From assembly GCA_023846275.1 (NCBI GenBank), contig JAIUJO010000162.1:939651-1003650 (forward strand): a stretch of 64,000 bases of DNA, in the 5' to 3' direction. This document shows positions 13,022-24,790 of this stretch, one piece after another. The translations under genes and the position numbers were made by a program. Source of the stretch: Vanilla planifolia. Its lineage: Eukaryota > Streptophyta > Magnoliopsida > Asparagales > Orchidaceae. Within the stretch, counting starts at the first letter, position 1. Every line of letters begins with the position of its first letter. The notes under the pieces were generated by a model. That model searched no databases, had not been told where the DNA came from, and saw only the letters and a program-made list of their open reading frames with translations.

Positions 13022-14612
13022 GATACACATGCACACATGCACATAAACACAAACCACAAATACATAAACATAAATGCATACATGCACACATGCACACATA
13101 CACACACACAAACAAGTAGTCATAGATGCATATGCACTCATAAACAAACATGCATGTACCCACAAGTTTACATATGTAGACATGCTCCAAACACACACAC
13201 TTGTATACACACTAACACACACACACACACTCGTAAGCATGCACACATGCCCACACACGTGCACACACAAATATGTGTTCCCATGCTTGCTCATGCATAT
13301 GCAAGTGCAAACCTACACTTGCATATGCACAGACACACACATAAGTACACACAAAAAAAAGCACATGAACTTGCACAATTATGTATGCCCATATGCACAA
13401 TGAAATGCACACTCATGTGCACACACAAACACACAAACCCATGCACAATCATGCAAACACACACATACATGAACATAAATAGATGGACAATCTCACATAC
13501 ATGCACAATCACATAAAGGCACACACATACAAATTCACACACTCACATGCACACATACATACACAAATGCACACAAACACACACATGCACATAGACACAC
13601 AAACATAATGATTCATACATACCCACACATATAATGTACACATAAATGAATCTACATGCTAACTCATGCACACAAATGCACATGTGCAAAAAAATATACA
13701 CAATAACAAGCATTCATACACATGCACACACACAAATACATACAAACATACATGCACACATACACCCCCTAGCACACATGCACATTCGTACATTAGAATG
13801 CACACACAAGCATACACTTACGTGCACAAGCACATGCACATTAAAATCACACAGTCATGCAAGGACATAAATGCACACATACAGGCTTATAGACTTGCTC
13901 ACAAATAGGTCCATAAACACAAAAATACATGCACCCATGTAGCTGCATGCACATAAACACACATGCAAACACATGCCCACATGCAAATACACACACAGAC
14001 AAGCATAAATGCCTACACACCTACATGGACACATAAACACACACATATGAACATGCATAAACACATATGCATAGAAAGACACACACAGAGAGAGATATGT
14101 ACACACACAAACACACACAAGCGCTTGCATACACACACACACAAACATAAAGACACATGCCCACACACACATAACCAACACACATGCCCATGCATAAACA
14201 CACACATGAACACTCACACACACACCCAACCTCACACGTACACATACATATATGCACACACAAGAATGCACATGCATTGATGCACACACACATAAGCACA
14301 TGCACACAAACACAGACAAGAACCCAAGCATAGGCACACACTATAATATGATCACTATCACACATGCACATGCTCATGCACTAAAACAAACACATATGCA
14401 CTTGCATGTGCAAGTACACTCACATGCATAGCCACACAAACACACATAAGCTCATAGACTTGTGTAGACATGCACACAATACAAACTTGCACACACATAA
14501 ACTCATACACACACTCACATGCAGTCACTTACATGGACTCAAACATACACACAAGCTCGCATACCTTCACACACACTCAAAAATGCACACACAACTACAC
14601 ACACAAACATAG
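13022..14612. repeat. 1.6-kb CA/TG-rich imperfect repeat block
   Basis: About 1.6 kb made almost wholly of ACAC runs mixed with ACATGCACAC, ACACACAAACAC, CATACA and ATGCACAC variants on the plus strand. There is no fixed long period. It is a compound, interrupted CA microsatellite with a frequent ATGCAC variant. Most steps, including ATGCAC, keep strict purine-pyrimidine alternation, the pattern that favours left-handed Z-DNA under supercoiling. Because such sequence rarely forms stop codons, several frames stay open (13037-13516, 13963-14280 and minus 13855-14337, among others). Their products are His/Thr-rich or Cys/Val-rich low-complexity strings and are not genes. The left edge lies inside a satellite monomer; the right flank is not satellite. 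Confidence 0.95.
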
Positions 14613-16840
14613 GCTTATAAATTTTAGGTACATAAGATACAGTGATTATTTGACTTTTATAACACTCATGCTTTAAGAAAATGGGCACAAAAGGTGTAAT
14701 GTTGTCCAATTATGAATAATGTGAATTATGAATTGTCATAAAGGTCCATTTGTTTTGATTTGAAATTCCTCCTCTAAGTTGATATGATTTCTACTAATTT
14801 AATCCTCTAAACAAAACTTAGCAATGATAAAGGCAAGGTGAAACATCTTTTTATGATGGGATATTATAACCATAAGTACTTTGCTCAGTCTAATAATGAG
14901 TAATGTAATGCAACACAATTGCAAATGAATTAATCAAGAACAAATCTATTATCATTTTAGAACTAATACTCTAAGGAGATGATTCATACCTTATATGAAG
15001 CATTAAGGTATGAGATTTAAACTTTATCTAATCAACCATTACCTTTGCATATTGTTAGAATGTTTTGCACACAATATTTTGTTTACTTTGTTGATTACAC
15101 TATCATTCCTATGAGGTAATTCATCACTCCATTTCTTACATTGTTAATGTAACTCTAGTGAACTATTATGGGTTTTCCCTTGTGCTTGATTTGTTAAGTA
15201 GTGTTTGGTAGCTCCTAGAGAATGTTCATTTAAAGTTTCATGATTTTAAGAATTCATCTAGAGTCCTTTCTGATTACTACCTTATACAAATTTTTGCTAT
15301 TTTGAAAAAAAGACTTGAGTAGAAACAACCCTTTGTTTTCTAATGATTATTTGTTGTCCATAATGTGTAAAATGGCTTCCATTATTTTTATTTTCTTATT
15401 ATATATAATTCCAACACAAGGATCACCCCCATTATAATTAATAACTTTGACATTTGAAGTAGAAAGAACCAATTCATCACTTCAAAGCTTTTATACAACA
15501 TAAGTGAATATGCATTAAACCAAGATAAACCATTTGATGATTTTCCTAGGATGTTCAACAATTAATGTTTTGAGGTGGAATCATATTGATTTTTAGTACA
15601 ACTAAAGTAAGTAATGTAAGCATACAAGAACATATTTGATGGAAAATCTAAAAGTAGCATCTTAGTACACTTATACCTATCATTGATGGCCATATTATTA
15701 CAATTTAGCTCATCGAGGTCTATGATTTCTAGTTATTTAAAGTTTTAAGTTTTAACTAAATATTTTAAATTTTTATAAAGGATAAATTAAGTATTGAATT
15801 TTGAAGCCTTGAAACGTTATGCTTCATGCTTTATGATTAGTCTATCATTTTATTTATATTATTAATATTAATATTATTGGTATATTATGTTGTATCATTA
15901 TTCTTATCAAACAATGAATTCATAACATAGATATGGGTAGGGTTTATAAATATTAGGAGTTGAATAATGAGTCATAACAAGAGCAACAAAAATGGAATAT
16001 GGTAAGTGTTGCATATTGGAATGTCTTAAGAAGACATATATCAGAAAGAAGAATAAATTGCAAAATTTCTTATAGCCATATCTTACTTTGGTTCCAAAAA
16101 ATGGCTAACCAAAATGATGATAATTAAGAAATGTTTAACTCAAATGTGTGAAACATGCCTTAAACAAAACCAAACTAGGTTTTCTTGATGCAAATATGTG
16201 ATTTAAAGTGGTTTTGACAAGGAAAATTAAATCCTGAAGATGTGCTTGTAAGTTCTTAGAAAAAGCTAATGACGAGGGATATTAAGGTGGAAAACAAGAT
16301 AAACCATGTGGAATAAGAAATACAATGGCTAAAATTTGAAGCCTAGAAAGAGTTATCCAAAGAGAAGGCATTTACATAAATTTCTAAAAAGATCACCCTT
16401 TAGTACATGCCAAAACATTAGATGTGTTGTAAGAATGATTGAAAAGGAATTTTCTTGTTAAAATTGCAAATAGATCCTAAGGAAAGTGATTTGGTTAAAA
16501 GCTAGTTGATCTTATTCTATGAACCTTGTCTAAGAAGTAGGAAGTTTCAAACACACATGGCTAAATATGTCATGTAGTATCATATAAATGTTGTTTATCA
16601 TTTGTTTCTAATGCAATGTTTGTAGAAGAAACATTAAAGATTGTTTTATATTAGCTAAATTTTGATATTAATTGAAATTGGAATTCATATGCTTGCATAT
16701 ATAGGTTTAATAATTTAAATAAGGAGAAGACTTAGAGTAACTATTTATAAATGGAAACTACCTAAGAACTAAGACATGATAATGAGGTATGCCAATGTTT
16801 GTACTATGTGCATAATATGATGTTTTACCATTCTATCTAA
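14613..16840. other. Unassigned AT-rich stretch, no gene seen
   Basis: This stretch is neither satellite nor CA-rich. It is AT-rich with stops in all frames and a small TTA/TAA-rich patch near 15,850-15,890. Around 16,130-16,430 the plus strand gives a few short coding-like runs, too broken to identify. No repeat ends, RNA gene or known domain was recognised. It may be an old transposon remnant. Confidence 0.5.
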
Positions 16841-17589
16841 CTAATTATTTATTTTAATATTTTTAAATATTTAGATTTTTATAAGTTTATCTTACTTTTT
16901 GAGATAGTTTAATTCGTACCATATTTGATATTCGATGATGTATGCATGATCTTCTTAGATTCTTAGAAAGTAACTTTCATATATAATTTATCCTTTTTAT
17001 TAAACTTTTTTACATAGATTTAACTATATTATTATGAAAATATACTTCTCTTATGTAACATTTACACTACTTTCATTTGATTATATAAAAGTTTTCAAAT
17101 TATCTAATATCAGTTTTAGTACTTACAAATGATGTTCAATGAGGTAAAGTACATGTCACTATTCTTGTTTCCGTAGTCTCTATCAAATTAAATATTCAAT
17201 TTTTATATTTTTTAATGTTTAATTTTTAGGGCTTTTCTAAGCTTTATAAGAAATCTTGATTTGTCCTTGATTTGAAGATCAAGGATGCTGTATTTGATCT
17301 TTTTAGTAATTTGGAATGTTATTTTCTCACACAATTTATCTCTTTCATCTAATTTTTTAATTTTAACTTGTGAAAAAACTATGTAACTATAAATTTTAAT
17401 TTATAGAGCCCTTACATTACAATGATTTGGTTTTGATTTCAAAACTTCAATTTAATCCATTTTTTCTGGTTATCTATTACTTAATGTTGATGTAATAATT
17501 TGTTATTTTCAATGTTCTTTTAATTTCATAATTCATTGTATTCTAAAGAGGTTAATTGAAGAAATGTAATACAACTAACTCAAATGTAT

Positions 17590-17960
17590 GTGAAACTCAC
17601 ATGAGTGATGATTTAATGATAAATAATAAAGTAGAAAAGTTAAAGCAAAAGATTTCAAGAAATCAAAAACATTGCTTTAAAACTTTTTATTCCAAAGTTG
17701 ATGGGACTTCAACAATAACATTCTTGAATGCAAAATATATTATAAATAAAAAATAACTTATAAATGTTATCAAATATATAAGAAAAAATATGTAAAGTTA
17801 TAAAATACAAAAATTTAAAAATATAAAATTAAATATTTTATTAGTAAGAGCTCATCCAAGATCGTTTAATGGCATTTATTTTTTTCATCATACCATATTG
17901 GAAAATTTTTGTTAATTAAAAAATAAATTAAATAGAAATAAAAATAAATTATTAATTTAA
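17590..17960 (-). repeat. Single inverted satellite monomer inside a forward array
   Basis: The flanks read forward (AATTCATTGTATTCTAAAGA near 17,530; TCATTAAACACCTCTCAATG near 18,010). Between them the order and strand are reversed: AAAGATTTCAAGAAATC, then TTCCAAAGTTGATGGGACTT and ACAATAACATTCTTGA, then TTAAATATTTTATTAGTAAG with AGCTCATCC, then AATGGCATTT and CATCATACCATATTGGAAA. This is the order of the reverse complement of the monomer. The 66-codon ORF at 17556-17756 spans the left junction and is a chance product. Confidence 0.75.
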
Positions 17961-19650
17961 TAACATTTGAGTCATTCAAAAGAATTTGTATTGAGTTCAA
18001 ATAAATGTCATTAAACACCTCTCAATGAGCTCAATTTAATTACATTTTCAAATGTTGTAAAAGTTTTTATTTTCAATAATTATTGTAGGTTTTTTGACAA
18101 ATGTTGATTTGTACATTATTTCATGGATAAGGTTGTTATACTTGATTTCTTAGCGATCATGGATTGTAATTTTCTCATATCTTTTCTTCTACATTTTGAA
18201 AATGCTTTGCTTATAATTTATTTTATTACATTCAAACTAAAAGTGTCCCATTGTGTGACCCTTACTTCACTCATATTTGGTTGTATTATGTTGATACATT
18301 TTATTTAATTTTCAAATTTAATATATATTTATTTTATTTATTCTCATTTAATTTAATAATTCAAAATGAGTTTTAATTAAGATGAGACAGACATATTATA
18401 CTACTCTAGATGAGCATTATCGAAAAAAAATTATTTTTACATTTTTTTAATATTTTATTTTTTAGGATTTTAGCATGTTTTGTAAGAAATTTCAATTTCT
18501 AGTAAATTTTGTGATCAAGTATGTTACACTCAATCTTTTTAGTATCATGGAATTCAACATTTGCATATATTTTTGACTTTTATTTTTTATTATTTTTGCA
18601 TGTTTTTTGACACACTTTGATTTGTAGCTAATTTGATGAATGAGGATGTTATACTTGATCTCTATTGTATCTCAAAATGCATCTTTCCCATAGCATTTCT
18701 CTCATTCTTTAATTTTGTGTATTACATTGTAATTGAAATTCTCCTATCATGTGACCTTTTCAATTATTTTTATTTTGTTATATTAAATGCTGAATATAAA
18801 ATAATTTTAGTTTTGAAATGTATTTACTTAATATTATAATAATAACTTGCAATTATTTAATTTTAATTTATGTTCTAAATTAGTAATAATTCTAAATGAT
18901 TTTTTATTCAGATGAAAAAGGTATTACTAAACTTCTACTTGTGAGCCTTATATTATTAAATATTCATTTTAAGCATTAAATTTATTATTCTACGATTTTT
19001 GCATGATTTATGACTTATTTTTATTCTTGAATTATTTTCCCTTTGATGATGCTATGATCTCCATCAAGTCATGGAATTAACCTTTCTATATAATTTATCT
19101 CATTTCTTCAATGTTTTTCTTTAAATTGATTGTATTTCTTGGTAACTCTAAATCACCTCTTTATTGTCATCTACAAGATTTTTTTTTGATATGTTACATA
19201 GACTAAATTTATCGTATTTTTTATTAAATTATAATTTTTCTTAACATTAAATAATATATTTTTTCTTATTATATTTGGAGTTATTATAGAAATTGTAAAA
19301 TCAAGCAAAAACAAACTTGGTTACAGTCGACTCAATGAGTTATATACAATTAAATATTATTTTTAATATTTTAAAAAATAATTTAAAAATATTTTTGACA
19401 CTTTAAATATTATATTTTCATTGATAACTAATTTGATGATTATTGATGTTATACAAAATGTCCTTAGTATTTTGGAGTGTAAATTTGTTAAACTATTTTT
19501 CTTCAATTTGGACATATTACTCTTAAACAAAAAATCTGCTTTCATTTGGCCTTTAAATGTCTTTCCTCTAGTTATTTAAGATTGCATGAATTAATCTCAT
19601 TTTTGCATTAACATATAAAAAAATTTATATATGCATATTTTATGTATCAT

Positions 19651-19653
<3 letters not shown>

Positions 19654-19734
<81 letters not shown>
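19654..19734. repeat. (TA)n microsatellite, about 40 units
   Basis: An 81-bp uninterrupted TA tract inside a satellite monomer, with TA-like flanks (TATATATGCATATTTTATG upstream, CATACACATATATATGTA downstream). Perfect TA runs of this length are unstable and can extrude cruciforms. Its purity contrasts with the decay around it and points to recent slippage. Confidence 0.97.
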
Positions 19735-19737
<3 letters not shown>

Positions 19738-21240
19738 TACACATATATATGTAATATTAGAAAAATAATTCATCCCTATATACTTCTATTTACAGTAATA
19801 ATTCTTAGTAATTTCACATGAAGATAGTTTGTGGACAAACAAAGTCTTAGGACTTGTCTTAGTTACCTTTATCAAATTAAGTACTATTTCTATATTTTTA
19901 AACTCTTATTGATTAGTGGTTTGGCATGTTTTATGAGTCATTTTTATTTTAGCCAAATTTTACTATTGAATATATTTTTTGGAGTGTCTTTACTATTTAG
20001 GAATGAAACTCTTTCATATAATTTATCTAATTTCCAAAAAAGTTTAAAATTTAATTGTTTATATTAATATTTTACTATAAATTTTCACTAGTTTGATCTA
20101 TATTTTACTTTGATTTTGGTATATTATATTTCTATAATCTTCTTCTTTCAATTTTAATATATATTTACTAAATACTAGAATAATAATTTATAATTATTTA
20201 TTCTAATTTAATTTTTTAATTTACAATAATTTGAAAAGAGGTCAAACTAAAAAAAAATAGAGTACATTGGGCTTGTCTCAATGAGTTTTATGTAATTAAA
20301 CTAACATTTTTCAAATTTTGAAATTTATTATTTTATTATATTTTGTCACATTTTGTGATACATTTCTATTCATGTCATATTTGATGATCTTCGATGTCAC
20401 AAATTATCTTCTTAGTATCTTGGAAAAATAACTTTCTTGCATAATTCATCTAATTTTTTAAAAAAAGTTTAGTTTGATTTTCTTTATTCTTATTAAACTC
20501 TAATTCTTCTCTTTTGTCATGTTCATATTGCTTTCGTTTGGAATAATTATATTTCTATAAATTATGTTATTTCAGCTTTATTAAAAATTAATTTAATATT
20601 CAAATAGTAATTTATTATTATTTATTCTTATTCTTTTTCCAAAATTTCATAAAAATTATAACTTTGTTCTAATTAAGAAGAAATAAATCGTGTTAGACTC
20701 ATCTCAACAAACTCGATCTTGTAAATATATATTTCTATTATTTTAAATACTTTTTTTAAAACTTTCATCAGGTTGTAGTTGAAATTTTGATTCATTTAAA
20801 ATTTGATGATTACAGATAATAAACTTCAACTCTTAAGCACCTTAGAATGCAACATTCTCACATAGTTATCTAATTTTCTCAATTTTTCCAATTTCACTTC
20901 ATTAAATTACAACAATTGTATTATTAGCAATATCTAATTAAATCATTGTTTTTATATATTTTTTACGTATTATCTTCAAGAGTTTTGGCATGATTTACGA
21001 GTCATTTGTATGATTACATTACTTGATGATCAAAAACACTACACTTAGTCTCCTTTATCTTAAAATAAAGCATTCACGAATTATTTAACAGGTTATTTGA
21101 AATATTTTTCTTATTTTTAGTTACATTATTATGATACTCCAATTATCTTATCATTGACCTTCACATCACTTCTTGTTAGCTATATTAAATTGAAATATAT
21201 GTATTTTAATAGTTAATATATATTTATTTAATATAAAAAA

Positions 21241-21965
21241 TTATGAAAAATCAACCTTAAAGTTGTACATAAGACTTTCATGACCCAAGTTCAATTTTGT
21301 TATAACTTTTGACTCCAAAGCTCTCTTAAAGGTTTCCTTTCGTGAAATATTGATTGGCTTTGTTGGGAAAAAGCTTGAGATTTTATCGGTGGCCATTAGT
21401 GTTTTTGTTTGAAATGATAGAAGGCCCCATGTATACATTGAATTTTTGGACGTAAACAAAGCATGCCACAAGGATGAGTTCCTTGCATCGCATGAATTAC
21501 GTGAAAGTAGGACACCAAAAATTTTTGAGTTGGAGAGTTAGAGCAAAAAAGAGGATTCCTCAATCACTTCTCTCACAATTTATGTAGATGATGAAGAAAG
21601 TAGTAGTGGTGGAACTTATTCCAATTGTCTTTCACTCATAGAAAAAGGATTCATTGTAAATAGTCTCAAAATGTCCTCTTCTTCTTAGAGGTGAACTTCT
21701 TAATTCATCAATTTTTGAGAATATGACATTGCCTTGTGTATACGTAGCAAGACTGTGAAAATGCTGAAATTCTTTCTCTTTATTCTTTAAAGTCAAATAG
21801 TATGCATTTAAAGGTCCACATAGGCTTTGAATTGATTTCTAATATCTCTTTTTGTAGTCTTGTTGAAGCCATCTTTAAGTAGCATGTCATCATTTACTGC
21901 ATAGTTTTGCTATATACTTGACTCAATCATTCTTTAAAAAAAAAGGCTCCAATGTATCAACACAA
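21241..21965 (+). pseudogene. Decayed coding-like insertion in the satellite array, unidentified
   Basis: About 725 bp that is not satellite. It replaces the ATAATAATTTATTATT part of a monomer: satellite stops after TTATTTAATATAAAAAA and resumes at about 21,966 with TTTGGTAATTAC. On the plus strand one frame runs from about 21,242 to 21,688 with only three internal stops (TGA 21,281; TGA 21,410; TAG 21,539). It gives ordinary-looking protein such as FVITFDSKALLKVSFREIL and RRPHVYIEFLDVNKACHK. After a frame change it continues as SMHLKVHIGFELISNIS to about 21.87 kb. A run of nine A at 21,936-21,944 lies near the right edge, as might be left by retroposition. A 76-codon minus-strand ORF (21241-21471) overlaps; I cannot exclude that the minus strand is the true sense. 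No family recognised. It could be a retrocopied gene fragment or an old transposon. Confidence 0.5.
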
Positions 21966-24240
21966 AACAAGTGCTTTGGTAATTACTGGTAAACTTTAAA
22001 TGAGGTCTAATCAAGAAAAAACTAGTGCCTTTGGATAGGTATGCATGACTTCTAACTGTTGAATTTTTAATTTTTGTACCTTTAATTACTCTCTTCAATC
22101 TTTGTTATGTTTTATGAGGGATTTTTAATTTTACTAGATTTAAATATCAAGGAAGCTTCTCTAGATCTCTGTGGGATCTAGGAATGCAACTTTTCAATAT
22201 ACTTTTTCTCATTTCTTGAATTTTTTTAATTTGCTTTTATTTTTTTAAAATATTATTTTCTAGGGCTTTATCTTGCTTCACGAGAAATTATTATTTGCAT
22301 ATAATTTGATGATTAGAATATTACACTCGATCTTTGTAGTATCCTCAAATACTACTTTTCCATATATTTTGTCTTATTTTCTTCAAATGTTTTACTTTAA
22401 TTTAATTTTATACCTCTAAAACTCTAATTATCATCTAGTGTATACTTTAAGAAACATTTATTTTGTTGCATTATATTTCTTTAATTTATTTTTTTATTGC
22501 AATATTCTATATTAACTTAACAAAAAAAATAAGAATTTATGAGTATTTATTTTCCAATTTGATAATTAATAGTAATTCTTATTAATGTTTGATCAAAATG
22601 AAACATATTCTATTGGGTTTGTTTTAGCGACTTCTATTAATTGAAGTATTAATTTCTATAATTTTAAAAAAAATTTCTTGATTTTTTGTATGTTTTCCTA
22701 CAATTTTTAAAATTTATCAGAATTTACAATCAAGGATGTTGGACTTGATCTCCGTAGTATGTAAGAATGCAACCATTTGGCATAATTTATCGCATTTTTT
22801 GGAACATTTTTCTATCAATTTTTTATGTAACTAGGTGGCTAAAAATCTTCTACCATGTAGCCTTTACATGGTTTCATTCTATTGTATTGCATTTATTAAA
22901 GATTTTTTTGTTTATTTTATTTAATATTTACTTGATATTAAAATAATAATTATAATTATTGTCTTATTTGTTCTAATAATGTGTAATAGTTTAATATGAG
23001 GTATCCTTGAGATGAAATAAAGATTATTAGACTTATCTAATTGAGTTATAAATAATTAATTTTTTTATATTTTACAAATATTTTTATTTCTAATAACTTG
23101 ACTCTTTTTATTAGATATACTTGCATTATACCCAATTCAGTAATTAAGAATGTTTCACCAAATGTGCTTATTATCTTGGAATGAAACATTCTACTACAAT
23201 TTATCTCATCTATTAAAATGTTTTGCTTAGATTTGCTTATATTAAGTCAATTTATGTCATTTAAATTTTTACATGTATTGACTTAATATCTATAAAATAA
23301 TTTAGATTTATTTCAGCCTAATTAGATTAATAATTCATAGTTTTTCTACATACAATATGATCAAGATGAAGCCATTATCTTAAGACTTATTCAAAAGAGG
23401 TTTATGGAATTAAAAATTCCCTTTCATATTTCAAATATTTTACATACAAATGTTTAGGCACATTTTTGAATAAATATTGATTCATACATTATTTGATGAG
23501 TAACTATGTTATGCCTGATCTACTATGCATCATGGAATATAATTATTCTATACTTTTGTATGTAATTTCTTTAGATTCTTTTTCTTTGATTGAATTACAA
23601 CACTTTAAATCTATAATCTCGTTATGTGTTACCTTTACATTGCTTTAATTCAGTTATATTATATTGCATCAATTTTTCTTATTTTAATTTTAATTTTTTC
23701 TTTCATATGTGCATATTATATTGTCTCTCATTTAAAGAAATATTTCTCTTTGACTTAGTTATATTACTATGAAACAATAATTCTTTAACTGTGTGACCTT
23801 TACATTGCTTATCTTTAGTTATAATATATTACTTCAATTTATCTCATCCAAAATTTGATATATAGTTAAGAAATATTAAAATTGTAATTTTTTTATTTTT
23901 TAGGCCATTTATATTATGTTAAATATAAAAAATTCCAAGAAAGATTTGATTAACATGAAACAAGCTCATTGGACTTATCTTGATTATCGAGATTTGCTTT
24001 TTGAGATTTTAGCAGGTTTTACATGCCATTTTTATTTGCATTTGATTTGATAGTCAATGATGTTACACTCAATCTACTTAGTTTTTTGGATTCCAATATT
24101 CCACATAATTTAACTAATCTCTTTATGTTTTTTGTCTAATTTTGTTATATTAATTTTTAACACAAAATATCATCTTATGTGGCCTTCATAATTCTTCATA
24201 TCTCTAGTCTTACTTGCTTCAATTTATATAATTGATCATG
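21966..24240 (+). repeat. Diverged ~400-bp satellite array, forward orientation (block 2, middle part)
   Basis: Forward monomers resume in mid-unit after the 21.24-kb insertion, starting with GAGGTCTAATCAAG. Anchors are visible near 22,315 (ATATTACACTCGATCTTTGT), 22,735 (GGACTTGATCTCCGTAGTAT), 23,150, 23,510 and 24,060 (GATGTTACACTCAATCTACT). Divergence matches that of the other blocks. The array stops after CTTCAATTTATATAATTGATC near 24,236. Confidence 0.8.
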
Positions 24241-24790
24241 TTAGGTGGGCCTCAAATAAACACTAAATTTTCATATTGTTTTCTTGAAGTAATTAAAACA
24301 TTGTCTATTTCATTAGACAACATTGGGAAGGATTGTGTTTGTCTAGAAAGATATTCAAAAGACCAACTCATTCATGGAATTAAAGACAATGTAGTGAATC
24401 CTAGTCATTGAATGGAGCAATAAGCTTTCACAACCCTATTAGTTAAGGAAAAGGGCCCTTGAGGAAAGATAGAAAAGTAAGAGAGTAGGAGCCCCCTTCC
24501 ACCTCTTTTCTATGTGGGTCTAATAGAATTGTTACCTTAAGTAATGTTAGGATATGGAATTAAGCTATTTTTATTAAGATTTTAGGAGTTACTAGTTTTA
24601 GATTGCTTATGAGGGTTTGCAGTTAAATGAAACATTGCTTCGCGATAACGTTTCATTTCATTCAAATCTTTGAAACTCTCACAAAGGAAATGTTATCACT
24701 TTTACCATTAAAAAAATTGTAAGGAACAAAAAGATAAATAGATATTATCAATTCTATTATATGATAAAATTATCTTTTTTATTTAAAATA
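24241..24790. other. Second non-satellite interruption, with a hairpin
   Basis: About 550 bp with higher GC than the satellite (for example AGGAGCCCCCTTCCACCTC near 24,487) and no match to the monomer. It breaks a monomer after the ATTTATATAATT segment. There is no open frame of useful length. A perfect or near-perfect hairpin lies at 24,625-24,658, and a TTAAAAAAATTGTAAGG stretch follows near 24,710. Size and composition would suit a decayed SINE, MITE or solo element, but no terminal repeats or target-site duplication could be established by eye. Confidence 0.5.
24625..24658. repeat. Inverted repeat (12-bp arms, 10-nt CpG-containing loop)
   Basis: Arms AAATGAAACATT (24,625-24,636) and AACGTTTCATTT (24,647-24,658) pair at 11 of 12 positions; the remaining pair is a G/T-type mismatch. 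The loop is GCTTCGCGAT, a dense CpG cluster in an otherwise CpG-poor region. Confidence 0.8.

Larger units (their letters stand above)
16840..21240 (+). repeat. Diverged ~400-bp satellite array, forward orientation (block 2, first part)
   Basis: The forward satellite resumes with anchors near 16,935, 17,280, 18,125, 18,510 and 18,635, and further monomers continue to 21.24 kb. Two items interrupt the regular order: one inverted monomer at about 17,590-17,960 and a long TA tract at 19,654-19,734. One monomer is very short: the anchors at 18,510 and 18,635 are only about 125 bp apart. Open frames such as 18123-18308 and 18633-18839 start in the same anchor region but share no stop-free frame with most monomers, so I do not call them genes. 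Confidence 0.85.

Noticed and set aside
13022..14612. Telomere-like or CRISPR-like repeat
   Set aside because: No TTTAGGG-type unit, and no constant repeat with unique spacers. Units vary freely around CA and ATGCAC.
13037..14676. Many overlapping ORFs of 66-160 codons on both strands
   Set aside because: They lie in or at the edge of the CA/TG block, where stop codons are rare. Products are His/Thr-rich or Cys/Val-rich low complexity, and several frames are open at once.
18123..18839. Two ORFs beginning at the same anchor region of different monomers (products starting MDKVVILDFL and MMNEDVILDL)
   Set aside because: I considered a protein-coding origin for the satellite. The consensus has stops in that frame (TAA in ATATAATTTATC), and most monomers carry different stops and indels, so similarity of the products reflects DNA similarity only.
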